A stretch of DNA of 10,282 nt. Origin: JAQVUB01 sp033809415. GTDB lineage: Bacteria > Verrucomicrobiota > Lentisphaeria > Oligosphaerales > Oligosphaeraceae. This document shows positions 1 to 6,960 of this stretch, piece by piece (the stretch's first letter is position 1; each line of letters begins with the position of its first letter). The position numbers and the translations under genes were made by a program. The notes beneath the pieces were generated by a model. The model saw only the letters and a list, made by a program, of their open reading frames with translations. It did not search any database and had not been told where the DNA came from. Location: positions 1-10,282 of the forward strand of contig JAPXLT010000169.1 in the NCBI GenBank assembly GCA_033809415.1. Direction: 5' to 3'.

Positions 1-19
1 GAATTACGCTGTGGCTGGT

Positions 20-145
20 TCCTATGTCACGCCCTTTCAGGGCTTTGCGGATGGTGTGTTCCCTGACCCAGGGCGTTGCCCTGGGCTGGTATGTCGCGCC
101 CTTTCAGGGCTAATCCCAACATCGCCGATCCGACCGATCCGTCGG
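20..145 (+). repeat. REP-like element with three tandem hairpins and a GATC-rich tail (copy A)
   Basis: Three short palindromes follow one another: GCCCT-TTC-AGGGC at 31-43, CCCAGGGC-GTT-GCCCTGGG at 67-85 (perfect 8-bp stem), and GCCCT-TTC-AGGGC at 98-110. A tail of alternating GATCCG/ACCGATCC units runs from about 125 to 143. The section at 91-143 recurs in inverted orientation at 6961-7037 with only a few substitutions and some extra GATC units. Short open frames here give repetitive peptides and are not genes. The element resembles REP palindromes mobilised by RAYT-type transposases, but no such transposase is in the window. Confidence 0.7.
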
Positions 146-215
146 AGAAAGCAACAGACCAGATCACAAATTCGCGTGCAATACCATCTGTCAAAGCGAC
201 AACCCATAGAAAAAA

Positions 216-250
216 TTTCGTGTCTGTTCGTGTGGTTCGTGGTTAAAAAA
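216..250 (-). repeat. 'AACCACGAA' interspersed repeat, copy 1
   Basis: Read on the minus strand, a T-run leads into TTAACCACGAACCACACGAA and then CAGACACGAAA. The same core occurs at 1151-1187, 4998-5036 and 6837-6863. This copy lies about 60 nt after the permease stop, in the same orientation as that gene. No gene or strong terminator was seen elsewhere in 1-309. Confidence 0.7.
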
Positions 251-309
251 TCCTTTTGGGATGTGATTTTATTAGGTCAGTTTGATTTTTAATTGGTATT
301 ATGAAGTCA

Positions 310-1137
310 CTACAATCTTTTCAATCTCACTTGCAACAGTTTTTTTGCCAGGAAAATTCCTGCAAGCAGGCTGCATGAGACCACGACAATGCATTGATTG
401 CCAGGCAAATCCTGATGGAACGCCCAAGTCAGACCGGACAAGGTGGCAAGAACACCCAAGATAGCCGAAAGAGAAAGCACGATCAGCAGTCGGCGTGACA
501 GCAGCAATGCCCCTGCTGGTGGTACCACCAGCAGACAGAACACCAACAGTGCCCCTCCGATTTTTCCGGCGGCTGAAACTACCAGTCCCAACCCCAGAAA
601 AAACAGGAACTCGACCGTTTTCACCGGGATTCCCATCAGGCGTGCGGCGTTGCGGTCGAGAAAAGTATACAGCAAAGGCTTCAAGAACAGCAGGCCAATA
701 CAGAGCAGAGGCATCTGCACCAATAGCAAAAGCCAGAGGTCCGCATCGGAAGCCAGAATCAAGTCACCATAGAGCATGGCCTTGACTTCCAGCAATCCCA
801 TGCCGGAACGCGAGACCAGCAGGACACTGAGCGCGGCAGCCCCGGTATACAGCGCCCCGAGGATGGCATCCCGCGGCAGGACAGAGTTATCCCAGTCCAT
901 GGATAGGAAAAGGACAGCCAACAGACAGGCTGCCGTCGCTCCGATAAAGGGATGGAAATGCCAGAGGGCGGCGGCGGCAATTCCGCAAGCTGCGCACTCG
1001 GTCAGCGCAATGCTGATAAAGACCACTCTGTGGAGCAGGACAAACACCCCGAAAACTCCGCAGGAAATCGCCATGATGACACCGCACAGCATAGCCTTGG
1101 GAAAAAGAGTGCAGCAGGCTAAAAAAGAATTCCACAT
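310..1137 (-). CDS. znuB: Metal (zinc-type) ABC transporter permease
   Basis: Inner-membrane channel subunit of a binding-protein-dependent importer for zinc or a related divalent metal. The protein is almost entirely hydrophobic with about seven or eight membrane segments. Near residue 190 it has the ABC-3 family hallmark GKIGGALLVFCLLVVPPAGA, just after an SAAGKIGG turn. Two in-frame ATGs are possible, at 1143 and 1137. The 1137 start is preferred because AAGG (1148-1145 on the minus strand) sits 7 nt upstream of it but only 1 nt upstream of the other. This gives 275 residues, normal for the family. It is the last gene of the minus-strand operon, separated from the ATPase gene by a 37-nt repeat instead of the usual tight junction. 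Zinc specificity is inferred; manganese or iron members of the same family cannot be excluded. Confidence 0.9.
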   Translation of the reverse strand: MWNSFLACCTLFPKAMLCGVIMAISCGVFGVFVLLHRVVFISIALTECAACGIAAAALWHFHPFIGATAACLLAVLFLSMDWDNSVLPRDAILGALYTGAAALSVLLVSRSGMGLLEVKAMLYGDLILASDADLWLLLLVQMPLLCIGLLFLKPLLYTFLDRNAARLMGIPVKTVEFLFFLGLGLVVSAAGKIGGALLVFCLLVVPPAGALLLSRRLLIVLSLSAILGVLATLSGLTWAFHQDLPGNQCIVVVSCSLLAGIFLAKKLLQVRLKRL

Positions 1138-1150
1138 ACACATACCTTAA

Positions 1151-1187
1151 TTTTTCGTGTCTTTTCGTGTCTTTTCGTTGTTAAAAA
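1151..1187 (-). repeat. 'AACCACGAA' interspersed repeat, copy 2, inside the metal-uptake operon
   Basis: On the minus strand TTTTTAACAACGAAAAGACACG is followed by a second AAAAGACACG unit. The TAA within it is the stop codon of the upstream ATPase gene. The element fills the gap to the permease gene, and the permease ribosome-binding AAGG begins three bases after it. It is oriented with transcription. Confidence 0.7.
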
Positions 1188-1855
1188 TGGGTTGTGTACG
1201 TCGAGGCGGGCAGCATTTGTGCTTTTCGATTCTCGATCAGGCAGACTGTATCTGACAGTCGTGAGAGGTCCTCGAGTCGATGATGCGCCAGCAGAATGCT
1301 TTTCTTCTGATCCTGGTTAAGTGCACAGATCAAGTTCAAAAGATCATCTTCCGAGGCAGCATCCAGGCCGGCAACCGGTTCATCCAGGAAGATGACTTCA
1401 GAGAGTCCGACAAAGGCACGTGCGATCAGCGTCTTCTGTTTCAAGCCTCCGGAGAGTTCCGCGAAGGTCTTTCGCTGGTGTTCGTGCAGTCCGAAACGAC
1501 TCAGCGTCTCTTCAAGGCGGTCGATCTGCCCTGGCTGCAACCGCCGGAAGGGGCCGTTTTCGGGATAGAATCCCATGCAGACCAGGTGTCTTACCGAGAC
1601 CGGATAGAGCGGATCGATATTTTTCTGCTGGGGAACATAGCCGGGCGGCCAGCTTCCGAAATTCCGGATCAGCGTGCCGCCCAGCGGTTTCAGCAGTCCA
1701 AGCAGGGTATTGAACAGGGTCGTTTTACCGGCGCCGTTGGCGCCGATGAATGGCAACAGGATTCCTTTTGGAATCTGCAGGTTGACTTCAGCAACGACAC
1801 TGTTCACCCCATATCCTAGACGGAGATTGCGACATTCAATCAGCGGTTCATTCAT
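1181..1855 (-). CDS. znuC: Metal (zinc-type) ABC transporter ATP-binding protein
   Basis: Cytoplasmic ATPase that powers the metal importer. At 224 residues it is a normal-sized single ABC domain. Walker A is GANGAGKTT at residues 38-46, the Q-loop is PQQ at 75-77, the signature is LSGGLKQK at 134-141, Walker B is VIFLDEP at 154-160, and the switch His is in LLAHH at 188-192. The signature has Leu where LSGGQ has Gln, a tolerated variant. There is no Shine-Dalgarno before the start; its ATG lies inside the end of the binding-protein gene with an 8-nt overlap, so translational coupling is likely. The last residues and the stop codon run into repeat copy 2, so the C-terminal tail may have been altered by the repeat. 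Zinc is inferred from context. Confidence 0.92.
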   Translation of the reverse strand: MNEPLIECRNLRLGYGVNSVVAEVNLQIPKGILLPFIGANGAGKTTLFNTLLGLLKPLGGTLIRNFGSWPPGYVPQQKNIDPLYPVSVRHLVCMGFYPENGPFRRLQPGQIDRLEETLSRFGLHEHQRKTFAELSGGLKQKTLIARAFVGLSEVIFLDEPVAGLDAASEDDLLNLICALNQDQKKSILLAHHRLEDLSRLSDTVCLIENRKAQMLPASTYTTHF

Positions 1856-2906
1856 GGTTTGAATCGATATCCCGGAAAGCCATAGCCAGGCGGTTGATCA
1901 CATGATCAAGCATGTCGAAATAGGAGTCGGCGCCTTCCCCGCCGCCAGTGCTGTTCGGACAAACCAGGATTTTGCATCCCGGCAGCCTGCCAGCCAGCAA
2001 TTCCGCCGCTTTGCTGCTGTAGAAAGGCTCCTGCAGGATGATCTGAACGGCTTGTTCCTTGAAAGTCTTACTGAGCTTGTGCAAATGCCGCGGACTGGGG
2101 GGAATGCCGGGTTTGGGTTCCAGCTCCCCTGCCAGGCCAAGCTGAAAACGTTGCAAAAGATAGATCCAGCTGCGATGATAAGTCGCTACCGGACGTCCGG
2201 CATACGGACGTAGCACAGCATACCAGCCGCCACATAAATCGGCTGTGCCGGATTGCTCGAGTTCACGCTCGAATGTCCCTTGCAACAAAAGCTTCCAGAG
2301 CCTGGCGCCGCCCATGCGTGTCACCAGTGCCTCGCCAAACATGCGCTGATCCAGACTTAACAGAAACTTTGCCAGGTTGCTGCGGAACTCCTCCGCATGT
2401 TCTGGATACAGTGCTTCAAGGCGTGCGGCGATATATCGCGCAGCCAGCCGCCCATTGAGCGGGTCCAGCCAATAGTGCGGATTTCCATAGGCGTGCACAT
2501 CGCCCTGATCCCTGGTGACTTCCCCTTGCGGGACGTCAAGCGGAATGATCTTTTCGGAAACATCGATATGCCCTGGTGCTCCAACCTGAATGCGACGATT
2601 TCGGGAGTCCCGCAGAATCGGCGGTTCCCAGCCGACTTCCAATTCCATGCCAACACGAATCCAGACCTGCGCATCCCTCGCTTTGACGACGAAACTGGGA
2701 CGCACGGTCAATGAATGGGGGTCCTCTCTGCCATCACAAAGACTGCTGACTTCCGCCAAGTCTCCGGTAATGCTCTGCGTAATATCCGCCAAATCCGTGA
2801 TCGTCGTCAGGATGATTATCTTTTCCGATGCCTGGGCAGCAAAGCTGATGCAAATCAGCAGCAGGCAGAATGCCTGCAGAATTGTTTTATTAAAAATGGT
2901 TTTCAT
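1848..2906 (-). CDS. znuA: Metal ABC transporter periplasmic substrate-binding protein (ZnuA/TroA family)
   Basis: Periplasmic metal-binding protein that delivers the ion to the permease. It has a signal peptide of about 27 residues: K2/K7, a hydrophobic run over 8-23, and cleavage likely after AAQA. Expected metal-site motifs are EDPHS (H64), GNPHYWLDP (H144) and TYHRSW (H244), three His ligands typical of zinc-binding members. The usual fourth acidic ligand is not obvious; E293 and D327 are candidates. The long His/Asp-rich loop of enterobacterial ZnuA is absent. At 352 residues it is slightly long for the family. The start is backed by GGAG 7 nt upstream. It follows the barrel gene by 12 nt and overlaps the ATPase gene by 8 nt, indicating one transcript. 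Substrate could also be manganese, but three His ligands favour zinc. Confidence 0.88.
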   Translation of the reverse strand: MKTIFNKTILQAFCLLLICISFAAQASEKIIILTTITDLADITQSITGDLAEVSSLCDGREDPHSLTVRPSFVVKARDAQVWIRVGMELEVGWEPPILRDSRNRRIQVGAPGHIDVSEKIIPLDVPQGEVTRDQGDVHAYGNPHYWLDPLNGRLAARYIAARLEALYPEHAEEFRSNLAKFLLSLDQRMFGEALVTRMGGARLWKLLLQGTFERELEQSGTADLCGGWYAVLRPYAGRPVATYHRSWIYLLQRFQLGLAGELEPKPGIPPSPRHLHKLSKTFKEQAVQIILQEPFYSSKAAELLAGRLPGCKILVCPNSTGGGEGADSYFDMLDHVINRLAMAFRDIDSNHE

Positions 2907-2918
2907 TTGTCATCTCCA

Positions 2919-4451
2919 TTAAAAATCATGTGCCTTGTGTTCACCGATGCTGACCTGTATCTGCAATCCGAGTTCCCAGGCCTTCTGGCGTCCTTCATCG
3001 GTTTGATAATTACTGCGCCCGCCCTGCAAGCGAAGCAGAGAGAATTCAGAAAGTTTCCAGTCCAGCATGGCCGTTGCGCGATTGCTGGCTCCGAAGTCGG
3101 CGTTGCCGCCATCCGGGAAAGAGCTTTCGTTGGTCAGACCGACCTGTTCCCAGCGCAGTCCCAGTCGCCAGCGCGGCAGGATGCCATAAGCCGCCTGGAC
3201 ATAGTATCCGTCCTGCCAATCGTTGCGATGATGGCCGATCAGTTCGCTTTCCAGCAGTGAATTTTCCACTTCAAGAGATTTTTTCCTGTGGAAGTATTCT
3301 GCTTGCAAGGTGAAATCGCCGTGTCCATGTGCGCGTTGTGCATTGTATTTGTAGACAAAATCCGCGCCATAGACTTCGCTGTAGCCATCTAGCCAGAGAT
3401 CATGTGTCAGATCTCCGTCCTCGTCATGTTCTTCCTGGTTTCTGGTACGCAGATACGACAGTCCGAGTTGCAGATCATGGCGCGTGCCCAGGTTTGGTGA
3501 AACTTTCATGAAGGCTGTCCATAGCCTGGGCGCATCATGGTCGGGAAGTTCCTCCCCGCCAATCGAGTTGCTGAGAAGCTCATTTTTCCCATTGGCCAGT
3601 TCAGCACCAAAGAGCAGGTAGAAAGGAGTTGGTGCCAGCCAGGTCAACTGGAGACCGGTCTCTATCACGCCATGCCCGCCAAACAGTTTTTCATAGACGA
3701 GTGGATTGTCGATAAAGTCCCAGTTATGGGAATGCTGGCGATTGAGACGCCCGATGCCGCTCATGAAACGCCCTGCGGACAAGGTCAGCCCCCAGGGCAA
3801 GCTGGTGGTTTGAATGACCGCCTCTTCCACCTCGACGCCTTCCCCATGCTCGAAGGCCAATGTCGTCCAAGCGGTGAAATACGGGTCCACTGCGGCGGAG
3901 AGTCCCAATTCGATATGGCGCAGATTGAAACCGTTCTCGATGACGCCATGAGCATGGTCATGATGGTGATGGTGCCCGAAGCCGGCGATTTCCCCTTTCA
4001 TGTGGGAAATTCCCTTGCGGCTGTCATCCCGATGATAATAGGCATCAATCACAACGGAGGCATCCAAACTTAATGCTCCTGCAACTTTTTCAGGAAGAAC
4101 CTTACTGGCATGTTCTCGGACAAAACGATCCAAAAGGTCTTCTTCATCTAAAGACGGAGCCTTGCTGACTGCGCCTGATCCAGGCTGCAGAAGGCGTCCG
4201 GTGTCTTGCCCCGGAGCCGTTGCGGCAACCGGTGCTGCCAGCGGGCTTTGCCGGGCTTTCAATTCCTGAATTTCAGCCTGAAGACGATTCAGGGTGCTGG
4301 AATATTCCTTGCGCATTTCGAGAATCTGTTTCTGAAGTTCAATCACCTGACTGCGCAAATCCGACTCTGCGGAATCCGCTGCAAAAAACGACGAGAATGG
4401 CAGCAAAAAACAGGCACAGAACAGGTATACAAAGAGTCTTTTCTGGTGCAT
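2919..4451 (-). CDS. Outer-membrane beta-barrel protein with N-terminal coiled coil and His-rich loop, probably metal-related
   Basis: A predicted porin-like outer-membrane protein of 510 residues. It has a signal peptide (residues 1-24, cleavage near FFA-ADS), a coiled coil at about 30-68, a Pro/Ala-rich linker (69-100), then alternating amphipathic strands consistent with a barrel from about 128 to the C-terminal Phe510, a typical barrel ending. A His cluster (five His at 160-164, then D165, H166, H168) and further His/Asp stretches (EHDEDGDLTHD near 341-351; HGHGD near 375-379) suggest metal binding at loops. AAGGG lies 6 nt upstream of the ATG. The gene stands immediately before the ABC importer genes, and I recall barrels of this general type beside zinc-uptake genes in proteobacteria. 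It is not a TonB-dependent receptor: no plug domain is seen. It probably lets metal cross the outer membrane or concentrates it there; function is inferred. Confidence 0.75.
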   Translation of the reverse strand: MHQKRLFVYLFCACFLLPFSSFFAADSAESDLRSQVIELQKQILEMRKEYSSTLNRLQAEIQELKARQSPLAAPVAATAPGQDTGRLLQPGSGAVSKAPSLDEEDLLDRFVREHASKVLPEKVAGALSLDASVVIDAYYHRDDSRKGISHMKGEIAGFGHHHHHDHAHGVIENGFNLRHIELGLSAAVDPYFTAWTTLAFEHGEGVEVEEAVIQTTSLPWGLTLSAGRFMSGIGRLNRQHSHNWDFIDNPLVYEKLFGGHGVIETGLQLTWLAPTPFYLLFGAELANGKNELLSNSIGGEELPDHDAPRLWTAFMKVSPNLGTRHDLQLGLSYLRTRNQEEHDEDGDLTHDLWLDGYSEVYGADFVYKYNAQRAHGHGDFTLQAEYFHRKKSLEVENSLLESELIGHHRNDWQDGYYVQAAYGILPRWRLGLRWEQVGLTNESSFPDGGNADFGASNRATAMLDWKLSEFSLLRLQGGRSNYQTDEGRQKAWELGLQIQVSIGEHKAHDF

Positions 4452-4472
4452 AGTTCACCCTTATTTTGAGGT

Positions 4473-4500
4473 ATTATGTGATCCATCATGTCGGCAGTAG
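4473..4500 (-). promoter_or_regulatory. Possible promoter for the barrel-importer genes
   Basis: On the minus strand CATAAT (4478-4473, five of six matches to TATAAT) lies about 22 nt before the ATG at 4451. A -35 at 17-bp spacing would fall at 4500-4495, inside the inverted repeat; the hexamer there is a poor match. This would be an internal promoter downstream of the small Cys/His gene. Confidence 0.35.
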
Positions 4501-4557
4501 CCGACATTCATCTGCACAAGGGAACCTATGCCGGAAACAGGCCGACATTCCTTTGCA
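4488..4557. promoter_or_regulatory. Candidate operator: inverted repeat plus upstream half-site
   Basis: ATGTCGGC (4488-4495) and GCCGACAT (4500-4507) form a perfect 8-bp inverted repeat around AGTA. A 17-nt stretch at 4500-4516, GCCGACATTCATCTGCA, is repeated at 4541-4557 with two mismatches, 41 bp away, close to four helical turns. The palindrome overlaps where a -35 element for the barrel gene would lie. No T-run follows the hairpin on the minus strand, so it does not look like a terminator. A metal-responsive repressor such as Zur or a DtxR/MntR protein is the natural guess, but no regulator is encoded in the window. Confidence 0.5.
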
Positions 4558-4577
4558 GATTTCATAAAATTAGATAC

Positions 4578-4958
4578 TTACAAGGAGGCAAATAGTGTGG
4601 GAGGCGCTCGAGCCTGGCAGGAATGGAAATATCTTTTTGCCAGCAGGCAGTCTTCAATAAAAATAGATTCGCGGTATGCAGGGAGAAGCTCAGAGCTGAC
4701 TGATGAAGCAGACAGTTCAAAAAAATGGTTGTATAAAATGTTCAGGCAAATCGAACAGCTGTCTTCGTCATGCGAAAAATCTGCACGCTGCGACCGAAAC
4801 TCCCCACAACATGAAAACGCCTGCTCATGAACATTATGATTGACTTCCAAGTGATGCAACAGAGGAACCAAAAAATTCCCCAAGTACAAAATAAACAGAA
4901 TCAGCCCGGATAGAACCCGGACTTGATGGACTGCTTTGTTGGAAGGGTATGTTCGCAT
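4578..4958 (-). CDS. Small membrane-anchored Cys/His-rich protein, DUF2946-like
   Basis: A 126-residue protein with one N-terminal hydrophobic segment (about 14-34, an uncleaved anchor or signal), followed by H35/H36, H41, H44, C50-C51, H63, a CSIC motif (C68/C71), H78 and C114, ending with ARAPP at 116-120. The HxxxxCxxC arrangement and the RAPP tail resemble small DUF2946-type proteins encoded near metal genes; that assignment is from memory and uncertain. The part after the membrane segment would lie in the periplasm, where the Cys/His cluster could bind zinc or copper. No clear Shine-Dalgarno precedes the ATG. It is the first of five co-oriented genes leading into the metal importer, 126 nt before the barrel gene. 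Role unknown: metal sensing, chaperoning or delivery are possible. Confidence 0.65.
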   Translation of the reverse strand: MRTYPSNKAVHQVRVLSGLILFILYLGNFLVPLLHHLEVNHNVHEQAFSCCGEFRSQRADFSHDEDSCSICLNILYNHFFELSASSVSSELLPAYRESIFIEDCLLAKRYFHSCQARAPPTLFASL

Positions 4959-4969
4959 AGCGTTGGGAA

Positions 4970-4998
4970 AATATAACCGATAAAATCCAGAATGCCAT
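4970..4998 (-). promoter_or_regulatory. Possible promoter for the small Cys/His-rich gene and the operon
   Basis: On the minus strand ATGGCA (4998-4993, four of six to TTGACA) is separated by 17 bp from TATATT (4975-4970, five of six to TATAAT). The ATG follows at 4958, giving a very short leader. The GCCGACAT operator half-site seen at 4488-4557 does not occur here. Confidence 0.4.
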
Positions 4999-5036
4999 TT
5001 TTTTCGTGTCTTTTCGTGTTTTTCGTTGTTTAAAAT
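4998..5036 (-). repeat. 'AACCACGAA' interspersed repeat, copy 3
   Basis: On the minus strand TTTTAAACAACGAAAAACAC is followed by GAAAAGACACGAAAAAAA. It is the same family as the copies at 216-250, 1151-1187 and 6837-6863, closest to the 1151 copy. It lies between two divergent genes rather than after a stop codon, abutting the possible -35 of the minus-strand operon. Confidence 0.65.
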
Positions 5037-5057
5037 GAAAAAAAAACATTATGTAGA

Positions 5058-5087
5058 ATGGCAGAATGCGAATATTAGGCGTATAGT
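5058..5087 (+). promoter_or_regulatory. Possible recJ promoter
   Basis: ATGGCA (5058-5063) and TATAGT (5082-5087) with an 18-bp spacer lie in an AT-rich stretch 39 nt before the recJ start. TATATT at 5089-5094 is an alternative -10. Matches are moderate. Confidence 0.3.
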
Positions 5088-5125
5088 TTATATTGTCAAT
5101 TAAATTTTAAGGAAACAAAAGGCAC

Positions 5126-6835
5126 ATGGAAGAACGAATTTGGGAATTTGCAGAAAACAATGATAATCGTGTTCACGAACTGATCGAAGAGGCCTCGGTA
5201 ACCCGCCCAATTGCCCTGGTCTTGGCGGCGCGTGATATTTCACCCGAAACCGTCCACGATTTCCTCTACCCGGACTTGGATAATATCGGGGACCCCTTCT
5301 TATTGCCGGGTACCCAGATTGCTTCGGAGAGGCTCTGGCAGGCAATCAGGCGCAACGAACAAATTATCATTCACGGGGACTATGATACCGACGGGATCAC
5401 CGCATCAGCGCTGCTCGCCTCTGTTTTGCGTAAAAATGGTGCCAGGGTTAGCTGTTATCTCCCCCATCGCATTGATGATGGCTACGGACTTACCGCCGAT
5501 TCCGTCGCCAAAGTATCGGCCGGCAACTGCGATCTGTTGCTGACCGTCGACTGCGGCATCGCCAGTCACGAGGCCGCCGCCGCCGCGCAGAATATTGATC
5601 TCGATCTGATTATCACCGACCACCACACGCCCGGACCTGAACAGCTTAAAGCACTGGCTGTCGTCGACCCGAAATTGCCGGGTGCTCCAAAGGAAATCCA
5701 GGAATTGGCCGGCGTAGGTGTTGCCTATAAGGTCGCACAGGCTTTTCTGAAATATGGACAGCAAATGGGCTACGGTTGCGAAGACACCGACCTGCATCAG
5801 TGCCTGGACTTGGTAGCGTTGGGAACCGTTGCGGATATCATGCCGCTGCTCCATGAAAACAGAATTCTGGTGCATCACGGGCTGCAAGTACTCGCCATGC
5901 AGCACCGCCCTGGCATTCACGCACTTTGCGACATTGCCGGAATCGGAGAGAAACTGGGCACTGCCGATATCACCTATCGCCTGGCACCGAGAATCAACGC
6001 CACTGGACGAATGGGCGACCCCGCTGATGGCTTGCGCCTCCTCGAGGCGGAAAGCATTCTCGAGGCCAACGAACTTGCCCGCAACCTCGATGATCTGAAC
6101 AAACAGCGTCAGATCATCGAGGAAGAAGTTGTGCGCAATGCGGAACATCAGATCGGACGGCGCTATGACCTGCAATCGGCTCGATCCATTGTTGTCTGGA
6201 GTGAGGGTTGGCACCAGGGCGTGGTCGGTATCGTTGCCTCCCGTCTGACCCGGCGCTATCACCGTCCATCGGTTGTACTTACACGCGACAGCAACGGTCA
6301 GTTCACAGGATCGGCACGCAGCATTCGCAAACTGAATCTAGTGGCTGTTCTGGATGAATGCGCTGATTCACTGATCCGTTTCGGCGGTCATGCCATGGCA
6401 GCCGGGCTTTCGCTCGAAGAAGAAAACCTTGAGGAGTTCTGCGAGCAATTTGACATAGCGGTTCAGAAAGTACTGGGGATCGAATCCATGAAGCCGCTGC
6501 TGAATGTCTGCGGTGAAGTGACCTTCCATGAACTCGATGATGTCTTTTTTCAGGAATTGCAGATGCTCGAGCCCTTTGGTCACGGCAATCCCGAACCGAT
6601 TTTTCTGGCCAGGCGCATCGTTCCCGAGAGACGCCAGCCCTCTGGTACCGTTCACACCCGTGGCATCCTTCGCGATGAAGTGGGAATGCAGATGCAATTC
6701 ATAGCCTTTGGCCGATCACCGTCGGACTTTCCGCCCGAGCCTTGGGATATTGTCTTTTCGCCGCATATCAACCGCTATAACGGCGCTGCCATTCCGCAAT
6801 TGCGCATCCATGATGTTTTACCCTCGAGAAGCTGA
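5126..6835 (+). CDS. recJ: Single-stranded-DNA-specific 5'-3' exonuclease RecJ
   Basis: Cytoplasmic nuclease that degrades single-stranded DNA 5' to 3' in RecF-pathway recombination, mismatch repair and base-excision repair. At 569 residues it is full length. DHH-family motifs are in order: GDYDTDG (84-90, metal-binding Asp residues), VDCGI (141-145), TDHH (164-167), APRINATGRM (287-296), FGGHAMAAG (419-427, DHHA1 domain), and a C-terminal OB-like part with LEPFGHGNPEP (481-491). All expected catalytic residues are present. AAGGA at 5109-5113 and AAGG at 5119-5122 precede the ATG, at 12 and 3 nt spacing, neither ideal. It stands alone on the plus strand, divergent from the metal operon. A repeat of the AACCACGAA family starts within two bases of its stop. 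Confidence 0.97.
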   Translation: MEERIWEFAENNDNRVHELIEEASVTRPIALVLAARDISPETVHDFLYPDLDNIGDPFLLPGTQIASERLWQAIRRNEQIIIHGDYDTDGITASALLASVLRKNGARVSCYLPHRIDDGYGLTADSVAKVSAGNCDLLLTVDCGIASHEAAAAAQNIDLDLIITDHHTPGPEQLKALAVVDPKLPGAPKEIQELAGVGVAYKVAQAFLKYGQQMGYGCEDTDLHQCLDLVALGTVADIMPLLHENRILVHHGLQVLAMQHRPGIHALCDIAGIGEKLGTADITYRLAPRINATGRMGDPADGLRLLEAESILEANELARNLDDLNKQRQIIEEEVVRNAEHQIGRRYDLQSARSIVVWSEGWHQGVVGIVASRLTRRYHRPSVVLTRDSNGQFTGSARSIRKLNLVAVLDECADSLIRFGGHAMAAGLSLEEENLEEFCEQFDIAVQKVLGIESMKPLLNVCGEVTFHELDDVFFQELQMLEPFGHGNPEPIFLARRIVPERRQPSGTVHTRGILRDEVGMQMQFIAFGRSPSDFPPEPWDIVFSPHINRYNGAAIPQLRIHDVLPSRS

Positions 6836-6836
6836 A

Positions 6837-6863
6837 TTTTTAACCACGAACCACACGAAAAGG
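6837..6863 (+). repeat. 'AACCACGAA' interspersed repeat, copy 4
   Basis: TTTTTAACCACGAACCACAC followed by GAAAAGG starts two bases after the recJ stop and is in the same orientation as recJ. It is the version closest to copy 1 at 216-250. No GC-rich stem with a T-run is present, so it is not a standard intrinsic terminator. Confidence 0.7.
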
Positions 6864-6893
6864 CTTGGCGCAGACTGATCGCCCGCAACCCAC

Positions 6894-6954
6894 ACGGACT
6901 TTACACGGACTTTACACGGACTTTACACGGACTTTACACGGACTTTACACGGAC
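6894..6954 (+). repeat. 11-bp tandem repeat, five and a half copies
   Basis: Five exact units of ACGGACTTTAC occupy 6894-6948, followed by a partial ACGGAC. The unit length is close to one helical turn of DNA. The array is identical between copies, implying recent expansion. No coding role is seen. Confidence 0.9.
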
Positions 6955-6960
6955 AACAAA

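Noticed and set aside
11..292. Open frame of 93 codons at the left edge
   Set aside because: It translates the REP-like hairpins, GATC tail and an AACCACGAA repeat; the same peptide fragments appear from the inverted copy at 6974-7159.
4488..4507. Intrinsic terminator of the small Cys/His gene
   Set aside because: The stem is perfect but no T-run follows it on the minus strand, and it lies about 70 nt past the stop; an operator is more likely.
4960..4982. Zur-type box in the region TATAACCGATAAAATC
   Set aside because: Only one half-site resembles the enterobacterial GTTATA pattern; the second half is missing and the sequence is simply AT-rich.
5405..6262. 285-codon minus-strand frame inside recJ
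   Set aside because: It is antisense to a fully conserved RecJ reading frame and shows no recognisable motif or start signal.
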